Positions 12,670 to 18,228 of a stretch of DNA of 18,228 bases are shown here, piece by piece (within the stretch, counting starts at the first letter, position 1; every line of letters starts with the position of its first letter). Origin of the DNA: Clostridium_Z sp040797585 (GTDB lineage Bacteria; Bacillota; Clostridia; Clostridiales; Clostridiaceae); NCBI RefSeq assembly GCF_040797585.1, contig NZ_JBFNEO010000032.1, positions 1 to 18,228 of the forward strand, read 5' to 3'. Made by a program: the position numbers and the translations under genes. The notes beneath the pieces are model-generated. The model did not search any database, was not told the origin of the DNA, and worked only from the letters and a program-made list of their open reading frames with translations.

Positions 12670-13764
12670 ATGTTTGAAGTAAATACAGAGGAAACCATAT
12701 TAAAAAGAATGATGGATAAGATTCCTAATGATCTAGATAAAAGAGAAGGTTCTATTATTTATAATGCTTTAGCTCCTGCAGCAATGGAAGTAGCAAGAAT
12801 GTATTCAGATATGGATAGGTTCTTAGAATATACCTTTGCAAGTCCCAATATGCCTGAGGAGTTTTTAGATTTAAGAGTTGCAGAGGAAGGTCTTAAAAGA
12901 GAACAGCCTACACCTTCCATAAAGAAAGGATATTTTTATAGTCAAGATAATACTTTAATGGACATTCCTTTAAACAGTAGATTCTCCATAGAAGATTTTA
13001 ATTTTATAGCTATAGAGAAAATATCTGATGGTATATATAAAATGAAATGTGAATCTACAGGAATGGAAGGAAATTATATAACAGGACCATTAATACCAAT
13101 AGAATATATAGAAGGATTATCTATTGCAACATTAGGAGAGTTGTTAATACCAGGAGAAGATGTTGAGACTAATGAAAGTTTATTTAGTAGATATATAGAT
13201 CATCTAAATGAAAAGCCTTTTGGTGGGAATATAGCAGATTATAAAATTAATACTAGGTCCATAGATGGGGTTGGAACAGTAAAAGTATTTCCTATATGGA
13301 ATGGTGGCGGAACAGTAAAGATAGTATTTTTAGATAGCTCTTTTGAAGTACCAACAACAGATTTGATTAATAAAGTACAAACTATATTAGATCCAGTACA
13401 AAACCAAGGTAAAGGACTAGGCATTGCTCCAGTAGGTCATGTTGTTACTGTAAAAGGTGCTAAAGATATAGAGATAACTATAGAGACTAAACTTTTACTA
13501 AAGCGAGGATTAACTATAGGACAAGTGCAAGAAGATATAAATAAGACTATAAATGAATATTTAAAGCAACTTAGAAAGCAATGGCATGAAGAAGATAATA
13601 CAATAGTTAGAATAAGCCAGATTGAAGCTAGAATATTAAATATTGATGGTGTCGCAGACTTATTTAATACCAAGATAAATGGTAAAGAAGAAAACCTAAG
13701 CTTAGGAGCGGAAGAAGTTCCAATATTGAAAGAGGTGGAGTTAAGTGAGAAAGAAATTAATTGA
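12670..13764 (+). CDS. xkdT: Baseplate J family protein (XkdT, gp6-like)
   Basis: A 364-residue protein with the baseplate J pattern: N-terminal MMDKIPNDLDKREGSIIYNA and LAPAAMEVARMYSDMDRFLE, a KREQPTPSIKKGYFY region, MEGNYITGPL, a core with GEDVETNESLFSRYIDHLNE, PFGGNIADYKINTRSIDGVG, VKVFPIWNGGGTVKIVFLDS, and GKGLGIAPVGHVVTV, and a C-terminal helix-strand part with RISQIEARILNIDGVADL. These proteins form the ring of wedges. ATG 12670 follows AGGAGGCTAAGG. The 3' end overlaps the next gene by 20 bases, indicating coupling. Confidence 0.93.
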   Translation: MFEVNTEETILKRMMDKIPNDLDKREGSIIYNALAPAAMEVARMYSDMDRFLEYTFASPNMPEEFLDLRVAEEGLKREQPTPSIKKGYFYSQDNTLMDIPLNSRFSIEDFNFIAIEKISDGIYKMKCESTGMEGNYITGPLIPIEYIEGLSIATLGELLIPGEDVETNESLFSRYIDHLNEKPFGGNIADYKINTRSIDGVGTVKVFPIWNGGGTVKIVFLDSSFEVPTTDLINKVQTILDPVQNQGKGLGIAPVGHVVTVKGAKDIEITIETKLLLKRGLTIGQVQEDINKTINEYLKQLRKQWHEEDNTIVRISQIEARILNIDGVADLFNTKINGKEENLSLGAEEVPILKEVELSEKEIN

Positions 13765-14371
13765 TTTCCTACCACCTGATATAGCTAATATAAAAGATTT
13801 TAAAGAGATCACTTATGCAGAAGATATAGAAATAGAAAATCTTGAAAAAGGTAAGATGAAAATCTTATATGAGAACTTTATAGATACTGCCACAGAATAT
13901 GGAATAAAGCATTTAGAAGGCTTATATAAGATAAAAGCAGATAGTTCTAAGGAAGATTTAGGTATGAGAAGGCTAAGGCTTAAGAATAGAAAGATGGATA
14001 AAATGCCTATAACTCAGAGGTCCTTAGAGCAAAAATTAAAAACTTTATTTGGTGAAGGTAATTATAAGGTAAAAGTAATAAATGATAAATATACATTCGA
14101 GGTGGAGGTAAATACCTTTGATTGGAATATGTTCTATGAAATAATAGATAATTTTAGATACATTATTCCATGTAATATGATATTGAATTCTACACTAGTA
14201 CAAAAGATAAACTTCCCAATTTATTATGCTTCGGCTCTTACAGCAGGGGAAGAGGTAACAGTATATCCATGGAGTCCTAAGAACATAGAAAGTAAAGGTA
14301 AGGTAAATATAGCTATGGGAAATAATACAGGAGTGGAGAACATAACTATTTATCCTAGAAAGGAGGCTTAA
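13745..14371 (+). CDS. xkdU: DUF2313 baseplate protein (XkdU/YmfQ type)
   Basis: A 208-residue protein starting at GTG 13745 inside the end of the baseplate J gene, with GAGGTGG (13734-13740) as ribosome binding site. The features are those of YmfQ-type tail proteins: LIDFLPPDIANIKDFKEITY, a helix with ENLEKGKMKILYENFIDTAT, EYGIKHLEGLYKIKADSSKE, DLGMRRLRLKNRKMDKMPIT, and a second domain with KVKVINDKYTFEVEVNTFDW and FRYIIPCNMILN. In Mu-like and PBSX-like tails it fixes the fibre to the baseplate ring. It is followed one base later by the fibre gene, which agrees with that role. Confidence 0.9.
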   Translation: MRKKLIDFLPPDIANIKDFKEITYAEDIEIENLEKGKMKILYENFIDTATEYGIKHLEGLYKIKADSSKEDLGMRRLRLKNRKMDKMPITQRSLEQKLKTLFGEGNYKVKVINDKYTFEVEVNTFDWNMFYEIIDNFRYIIPCNMILNSTLVQKINFPIYYASALTAGEEVTVYPWSPKNIESKGKVNIAMGNNTGVENITIYPRKEA

Positions 14372-14372
14372 T

Positions 14373-16451
14373 ATGACAGAACAATTTTATACAATACTAA
14401 CTAAGATAGGTAAGGCTAAGATAGCTAATAGCAATGCTTTAGGCACTAAATTAAATTTAACTAAGTTTCAGGTAGGAGATAGTAAGGATTCTTATTACAA
14501 TCCTACAGAAGATCAAGTGGAACTTAAGAATAAAGTATGGGAAGGGCCTATAAGTAATATAACAATAGATACAGAGAATCCTAATTGGATAGTTATAGAG
14601 GTTGTAATACCTAGCTCAGTAGGCGGCTTCATGATTAGGGAAGCTGGGGTTACAGATGATGAAGGAAATTTAATAGCTATAGGTAAATATCCGGAAACAT
14701 ACAAACCAATTATATCCGAGGGAAGTGCCAAGGATTTAATAATAAGAATGATATTAGAGGTAAGTAATACTTCCAGTGTAACTCTTAAAGTAGATCCTAC
14801 TGTAATATTAGCTACACAGAAAGATTTAATAACATTAGAAGAAAAGATAAAAAGAGAGACTGGGAAATTAAAAGTTTTAGAAAACACCATAAATTTAGAA
14901 GAAGATTCTAATAAAGTAAGCATACTAGATGGAGAAATTACTGCTTTTAATAAGATTATAGATGCTATACAGGTATTTAAGAATAGTGTGTTTTTAACAA
15001 AGAATCAAGACTATAAAATAGCTGATGATGGGATAAGCATAGTAAACATGAATGGTGTTTGGAAGAAGGGAACTACATTTACTATCTTAGTATCTAAGAA
15101 TGTTGTATCTCCAATACATTTTAATGATGGTCAATTAATTTATGATGAGAGTATAACTTTAAATAAATTATCCAAGGATATGCAGAATGATTTAGGTAGA
15201 ATAGAAGAATTAGATAAAAAGATAGATAATATAAAGGTACCAGTTGAGAGTGTAAATAATAAAACTGGAAAAGTAGTTTTAAGTGCATCAGATGTGGGGG
15301 CAGCTCCTAGTAATCACACCCATGCTGAGATAGGCACATTAAGTAGCCTAAAAACTTCTAATAAAAGCAACCTTGTTAATGCAGTAAATGAGGTTTTTAC
15401 GTCTGGCGTTGACGCTAAAAATAAAGTAGTTACAGCTTTAACGTCAAAGGATATTGAGGTAACTACAAATAATACATGGGACGAAATAAGTAATATATTA
15501 AATAAATCTTATATTTATGAATCACTTATAGATTTTAATCCAAAGACAATAAAATATGAAAATGTAATTGATAGTAAAGGGAAGTCAATAGAATATTTTA
15601 TTGAAAAAGATGTAGCTTTATTAAGAGATTCTAAGGTATTAGATTTAAAGAATAATAAAATATATAAATCGAGTGCAGTAGATGTATCTAATAATACTTT
15701 TTTTGATTTCTATCAAGACTCTAATCAAGCAGTACATGTGTATAAATACGATCTCTATGGGAATAAAATAGAAGAAATAACAATCCCTGATCCCCAGATA
15801 ACAGGGTATGTTAAAAAAGTATTTTCAAATGATGTGTATATTTATATATATTCACTAGAAGGTTCTCCAAGTTATGGATCTAATTTAAGTAAATATGATA
15901 AAAATACTAAAAAGAAGATTGCAAGTAAGGGGATATCTGGTAGTGATTATCCGAATGAAGATCATTTTTTATTTACATTAAAAGATAATAATCTCTATAC
16001 ACATGGACTTTACAAAATTAGAAGATATGACCTAAATTCATTGAACGCTATATTTGAAATAGATGACGAGGCTGCGTTTGATTTAAATATGAAAACAGGA
16101 GACATGTATTTTAGTAATAAGTATGGGAGTTCCACTAATGAGGGTTATGCAATTAATTTTAAAAATATATATACAAATGAGACAAAAATGGTTATAGCTA
16201 CGGGAGAATTGGTTAGAGATATGGACAATGGTAAATATATAAAATTTTATGGGTTTGTAAAGGGGGTATTTATTTATTGTTGGTATAACTATATATATAA
16301 AAAGACAGAACTTGAAAATAGTTTATTAGCACTTCTTCCAGAGTTTAAGATAGATGGATATAAATATAATATATCTAAAATAAGTAACAACGGATATGAT
16401 AATTATGTTTATTTTACATTAGGAAATAATATATATAGAACTTTTTTATAG
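14373..16451 (+). CDS. Tail fibre / receptor-binding protein
   Basis: A 692-residue protein starting after AAAGGAGGCTTAAT. Residues 1-150 are the tail-collar fibre N-terminal domain (EQFYTILTKIGKAKIANSNA, LGTKLNLTKFQVGDSKDSYY, VGGFMIREAGVTDDEGNLIA), which docks on the baseplate. A helical stretch (about 150-185) and a strand domain (about 190-250) follow. PVESVNNKTGKVVLSASDVG leads to a likely H-x-H metal site (SNHTHAEIG, about 312-320), as in trimeric fibres. The last 300 residues are strand-rich and repeat a YKYDLYGNKIEEI / SKYDKNTKKKIAS / RRYDLNSLNAIFE pattern, suggesting propeller-like blades, and probably bind the host surface. No chaperone or self-cleavage domain is recognised. Docking domain is firm; the C-terminal fold is inferred. 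Confidence 0.87.
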   Translation: MTEQFYTILTKIGKAKIANSNALGTKLNLTKFQVGDSKDSYYNPTEDQVELKNKVWEGPISNITIDTENPNWIVIEVVIPSSVGGFMIREAGVTDDEGNLIAIGKYPETYKPIISEGSAKDLIIRMILEVSNTSSVTLKVDPTVILATQKDLITLEEKIKRETGKLKVLENTINLEEDSNKVSILDGEITAFNKIIDAIQVFKNSVFLTKNQDYKIADDGISIVNMNGVWKKGTTFTILVSKNVVSPIHFNDGQLIYDESITLNKLSKDMQNDLGRIEELDKKIDNIKVPVESVNNKTGKVVLSASDVGAAPSNHTHAEIGTLSSLKTSNKSNLVNAVNEVFTSGVDAKNKVVTALTSKDIEVTTNNTWDEISNILNKSYIYESLIDFNPKTIKYENVIDSKGKSIEYFIEKDVALLRDSKVLDLKNNKIYKSSAVDVSNNTFFDFYQDSNQAVHVYKYDLYGNKIEEITIPDPQITGYVKKVFSNDVYIYIYSLEGSPSYGSNLSKYDKNTKKKIASKGISGSDYPNEDHFLFTLKDNNLYTHGLYKIRRYDLNSLNAIFEIDDEAAFDLNMKTGDMYFSNKYGSSTNEGYAINFKNIYTNETKMVIATGELVRDMDNGKYIKFYGFVKGVFIYCWYNYIYKKTELENSLLALLPEFKIDGYKYNISKISNNGYDNYVYFTLGNNIYRTFL

Positions 16452-16462
16452 GAGGTTAGAAT

Positions 16463-16819
16463 ATGATTTTTTTAGGAAATTTAGAGAAGATAGAAGAAGG
16501 TAAATATAGACCTGGTACAGTCCATTATATGCCATTTGATGATGCACATGGTTTGAATAAAACGGAGGATGAGTTAAAGAAAGAAGGAATATTAGTAGAA
16601 ATTCTACCTTATCAAGAAAAACGAGAAGGATTTATATCGGTATTATACTGTAATCCAGAAGATAATACCGTTTGGTATGAATATATAGAAGGTAAAAGAG
16701 AGGAGTCAACTTATAAAGAAGAGATTGTGACTTTAAAAGATAGAATTGTAGCACTTGAAAAATCTAATGCTGAACTTATGAACTTAATAGCAATGCAAGG
16801 AGTAACACCTATTCCATAA
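16463..16819 (+). CDS. Fibre-associated accessory protein with C-terminal coiled coil (XkdW-like position)
   Basis: A 118-residue protein with AGGAGG 8 bases or so before ATG 16463. Residues 1-80 are an alpha/beta region (MIFLGNLEKIEEGKYRPGTV, then ILPYQEKREGFISVLYCNPE and DNTVWYEYIEGKRE); residues 85-110 are a short coiled coil (KEEIVTLKDRIVALEKSNAE) ending MNLIAMQGVTPIP. Similar small proteins follow fibre genes in many Firmicutes phages and are thought to be fibre or baseplate accessories. The coiled coil and the Thr-Pro ending recur in the gene at 17696-17941. A terminator-like hairpin overlaps its stop. The precise function is unknown. Confidence 0.75.
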   Translation: MIFLGNLEKIEEGKYRPGTVHYMPFDDAHGLNKTEDELKKEGILVEILPYQEKREGFISVLYCNPEDNTVWYEYIEGKREESTYKEEIVTLKDRIVALEKSNAELMNLIAMQGVTPIP

Positions 16820-16835
16820 GGAAGGGTGATTTTTT
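16806..16835 (+). terminator. Terminator-like hairpin over the end of the accessory gene
   Basis: TTCC (16812-16815) pairs with GGAA (16820-16823) around the loop ATAA, which contains part of the stop codon. After a small internal loop, CACC (16806-16809) pairs with GGTG (16825-16828). TTTTTT (16830-16835) follows. The stem is short and interrupted, so termination may be partial. Confidence 0.5.
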
Positions 16836-16859
16836 ATTTTATAAAAAGAAGGTGATTTA

Positions 16860-17099
16860 ATGGATGGAAAAATAACAAGACAAGAGCTTTCTAAAGAGTT
16901 AAATACAGAGATAGATAACTTAACCGAAAAAAGTAAAGAGTTGAATGCAGAGATAGATAATTTAGATGAAAAGATAAATGATGAGGTGCTTAAATTATCA
17001 TCAAATAAAGCAGATAAAGTAATAAAAGATGATACTATCAATAAAAAATATACCTTAGGAATTAAAAATGGCTTACTTTATTATAGGGAGGTACAGTAA
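16860..17099 (+). CDS. Small coiled-coil fibre protein
   Basis: A 79-residue protein with GAAGGTG ahead of ATG 16860. Residues 1-50 are a coiled coil with a 14-residue internal repeat (KELNTEIDNL at residues 12-21 and KELNAEIDNL at 26-35). A short KADKVIKDDTINKKYTLGIK segment then leads to NGLLYYREV. That ending (YxLGIxNGxLYxxEV) is one I have seen at the C-termini of Firmicutes phage fibre and baseplate proteins; this is from memory and of moderate weight. The stop overlaps the next ATG by one base (TAATG), so it is coupled to the next gene. It probably trimerises as a short fibre or connector; the function is inferred. Confidence 0.75.
   Translation: MDGKITRQELSKELNTEIDNLTEKSKELNAEIDNLDEKINDEVLKLSSNKADKVIKDDTINKKYTLGIKNGLLYYREVQ
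16893..16964 (+). repeat. Internal direct repeat encoding coiled-coil units
   Basis: Two 30-base units (16893-16922 and 16935-16964) are identical at 27 positions, 42 bases apart start to start. The period equals 14 residues, two heptads, so the repeat keeps both the reading frame and the coiled-coil register. Confidence 0.85.
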
Positions 17100-17683
17100 T
17101 GGCAGGAGAAGTATTTATAGCTGATAAAGCTACTTTGGATAGGGTTAACCAAACAGTAACTGATGTAAATAGGAAAATTGATACTATAGAGTCGCATATG
17201 TATACAAATCCTATAAAAACTATTTATATGAATACTTATAGTAAACAATATTACGGATTTAAAGATTATCTTAATATAACTGGTTCAGGCTATTTAATTG
17301 ATGCATATATATCAAATAAAAACAATAGTTCCAGTTACGAAGGTTACGGGAGTATTAGAATAACCATAGATGGGGTAGTTATTTTAGAAGTACTAGATGT
17401 CAAATTACACAATTATTATGCTGGTATAGGAATAATTAATACATTATGTAGATACCATGACGGAGATATGAGTTACGTTCCAGGTCACACATCCCCCCTA
17501 CTTTTTATAGGAGGCAACTCAATTGAGTTACCGTACTTAGAAAAAATTGATATATTGACTGAAAGTCGTTATTATTATATGCACAATAAAGGAATAAAGT
17601 TCAATAAAAGTTGTAAAGTTGAAATAAGATTAGGTTATGAAAATATATGGCTCAGTTCAGGAATAACTTATACATTAGAATAG
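17099..17683 (+). CDS. Putative secondary fibre or host-binding protein of unknown family
   Basis: A 194-residue protein overlapping the preceding stop. Residues 1-35 (MAGEVFIADKATLDRVNQTV, TDVNRKIDTIESH) form an N-terminal helix of the kind used for trimerisation or docking. The remainder is strand-rich and aromatic (TYSKQYYGFKDYLNITGSGY, IRITIDGVVILEVLDVKLHN, PYLEKIDILTESRYYYMHNK, KSCKVEIRLGYENIWLSSGI), which looks like a jelly-roll or carbohydrate-binding module. CG dinucleotides and rarer codons (tcg, acg, ccg, cgt) appear more often than in nearby genes, suggesting separate descent. Its place after the fibre genes supports a receptor-binding role, but I do not recognise the family. Confidence 0.75.
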   Translation: MAGEVFIADKATLDRVNQTVTDVNRKIDTIESHMYTNPIKTIYMNTYSKQYYGFKDYLNITGSGYLIDAYISNKNNSSSYEGYGSIRITIDGVVILEVLDVKLHNYYAGIGIINTLCRYHDGDMSYVPGHTSPLLFIGGNSIELPYLEKIDILTESRYYYMHNKGIKFNKSCKVEIRLGYENIWLSSGITYTLE

Positions 17684-17695
17684 GAGGATTTGATT

Positions 17696-17941
17696 ATGAA
17701 TATAGTTAAAGAAGAATTAATAGAAGAAGATGACATTCAGTTTATTATAGTAACTTATGATAATGGAACAGTTGTAAAATACTTAGCTAGTAACGGAAGT
17801 ATAGAAGAAAAACCAATAGTTATGCCACCAAGTCCGTTAGAAATTTTAAAAGATGAAAATAAAAAGCTTAAGGAAGAGTTAGAAAAACAGAATAAAGCTA
17901 TAGCAGAGCTAACAATGCTAATGTCAACACCAACTGTTTAG
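17696..17941 (+). CDS. Small accessory protein with C-terminal coiled coil
   Basis: An 81-residue acidic protein. ATG 17696 is chosen as start because AGGAGG (17682-17687) lies 8 bases upstream; an in-frame TTG at 17690 is too close to that site. The N-terminal half is strand-rich (KEELIEEDDIQFIIVTYDNG, TVVKYLASNGSIEEKPI), then PPSPLEILKDENKKLKEELE begins a coiled coil ending in MLMSTPTV. The ending is like that of the 16463-16819 gene, so the two may be paralogues or share an assembly signal. A hairpin overlaps its stop codon. The role is likely in the tail or fibre; the function is unknown. Confidence 0.75.
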   Translation: MNIVKEELIEEDDIQFIIVTYDNGTVVKYLASNGSIEEKPIVMPPSPLEILKDENKKLKEELEKQNKAIAELTMLMSTPTV

Positions 17942-17955
17942 AAGGTGTTATTTTT
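17926..17955 (+). terminator. Terminator-like hairpin over the stop of the accessory gene
   Basis: AACACC (17926-17931) pairs perfectly with GGTGTT (17944-17949), 12-base loop containing the stop codon, then ATTTTT. The six-bp stem is short. AAGGTG in the right arm is also 8 bases ahead of the in-frame ATG at 17956, so the hairpin could hide a ribosome binding site. Confidence 0.5.
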
Positions 17956-17997
17956 ATGCTTAAAATTATTAATAAAATAAAAAGGAGATTGATAAGT

Positions 17998-18153
17998 ATG
18001 TTTACATTTAACAAAGAAAGTGGATGCGTAAAGGTATGGGTTACATTAATAATGGGAGGTACTTATACAGTGGACCAGGTACCTAATTTATTAAATCTTA
18101 AGGAATGTGTACTAGAAGTACTTAAAGAAGTTGGAGCTATAAAAGAACAATAA
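17998..18153 (+). CDS. Small conserved phage protein after the fibre cluster
   Basis: A 51-residue protein: MFTFNKESGCVKVWVTLIMG, GTYTVDQVPNLLNLKECVLE, VLKEVGAIKEQ. ATG 17998 is preferred because AAGGAG (17982-17987) is 10 bases upstream. An in-frame ATG at 17956 would add 14 basic residues (MLKIINKIKRRLIS) and has AAGGTG at 17942-17947 inside a hairpin, so a longer form cannot be excluded. The CVKVWVxLI...YTxDQVPNLxNL pattern is familiar from small proteins between fibre and lysis genes of clostridial prophages, where it fills an XkdX-like slot; the function is not known. It is the last gene before a strong terminator. Confidence 0.75.
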   Translation: MFTFNKESGCVKVWVTLIMGGTYTVDQVPNLLNLKECVLEVLKEVGAIKEQ

Positions 18154-18155
18154 TT

Positions 18156-18192
18156 AAGAATCTAGGCAATAGAAAGGCTTAGGTTCTTTTTA
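18156..18192 (+). terminator. Strong terminator at the end of the structural cluster
   Basis: AAGAATCTAGGC (18156-18167) pairs with GCTTAGGTTCTT (18177-18188), a 12-bp stem with two G-T pairs and a 9-base loop, followed by TTTTT (18187-18191). It begins two bases after the stop codon. Downstream, TGCCTTAAAA and AGGAG (18213-18217) resemble the linker at 1456-1487 and probably precede the next gene outside the window. Confidence 0.75.
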
Positions 18193-18228
18193 GTGCCTTA
18201 AAACCTAAGAAGAGGAGTGAGATACAAG

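Noticed and set aside
14513..14923. 136-residue minus-strand ORF
   Set aside because: It is antisense to the fibre docking domain, whose sense translation is clearly recognised.
17690..17695. TTG 17690 as start of the accessory gene
   Set aside because: It is only two bases after AGGAGG; ATG 17696 has the correct 8-base spacing.
1..18228. CRISPR array, tRNA, insertion sequence, integrase or attachment sites
   Set aside because: No regularly spaced repeats, cloverleaf-like segment, transposase or integrase coding sequence was found on either strand by reading.

Overview
The window is a tightly packed, single-direction structural-gene segment of a tailed phage or prophage with a contractile tail (myovirus-type, PBSX/xkd-like gene order). 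Base composition is strongly AT-rich, ribosome binding sites are strong AGGAGG/GAGGTG type, and protein families are those of clostridial phages, so the host is most likely a Clostridium (sensu stricto) or close relative. This host call is inference from composition and family resemblance. All supported genes are on the + strand. No tRNA, rRNA, CRISPR array, insertion sequence, integrase or attachment site was seen.

Layout. 1-1237: 3' part of a minor head protein (Mu gpF/SPP1 gp7 type) whose C-terminus is a polymorphic-toxin domain resembling type 50 (Ntox50), overlapped by a small gene (1234-1434) that is a candidate immunity protein. 1495-3288: a small unknown protein, scaffold and major capsid protein. 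3303-5250: head-tail connector, head closure, gp10-type tail completion protein, a two-helix membrane protein, tail terminator (with no normal start codon) and a small helical protein. 5251-7635: tail sheath, tail tube and tail assembly chaperone with a textbook -1 programmed frameshift signal (A AAA AAC plus a downstream stem-loop). 7636-8206: a moron-like insert with a perfect 12-bp inverted repeat, a SHOCT-type small gene broken by a frame change, and its own terminator. 8205-14371: tape measure, LysM baseplate protein, gpD-like hub, DUF2577, DUF2634 (gp25-like), baseplate J and DUF2313 proteins. 14373-18153: main tail fibre and a set of small fibre/accessory genes separated by terminator-like hairpins. 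18156-18228: a strong terminator and the leader of the next gene, whose start lies outside the window.

How it works together. The scaffold and capsid proteins build the procapsid, the minor head protein sits at or near the portal, and the connector set joins the head to a sheath-tube tail whose length is set by the tape measure. Hub, wedge and fibre proteins form the baseplate and host-recognition device. Two places carry cargo rather than structure: the toxin/immunity end of the minor head gene and the SHOCT insert ahead of the tape measure. Both end in closely similar terminator-linker sequences (27 of 32 bases identical), suggesting that these joints are module-exchange points.

Main points for a second look: the toxin-tipped head protein with its overlapping partner; the frameshift signal; the repeated linker; possible ATA initiation at up to three genes; the broken SHOCT gene behind an inverted repeat; and hairpins that would bury the ribosome binding site of the next gene.
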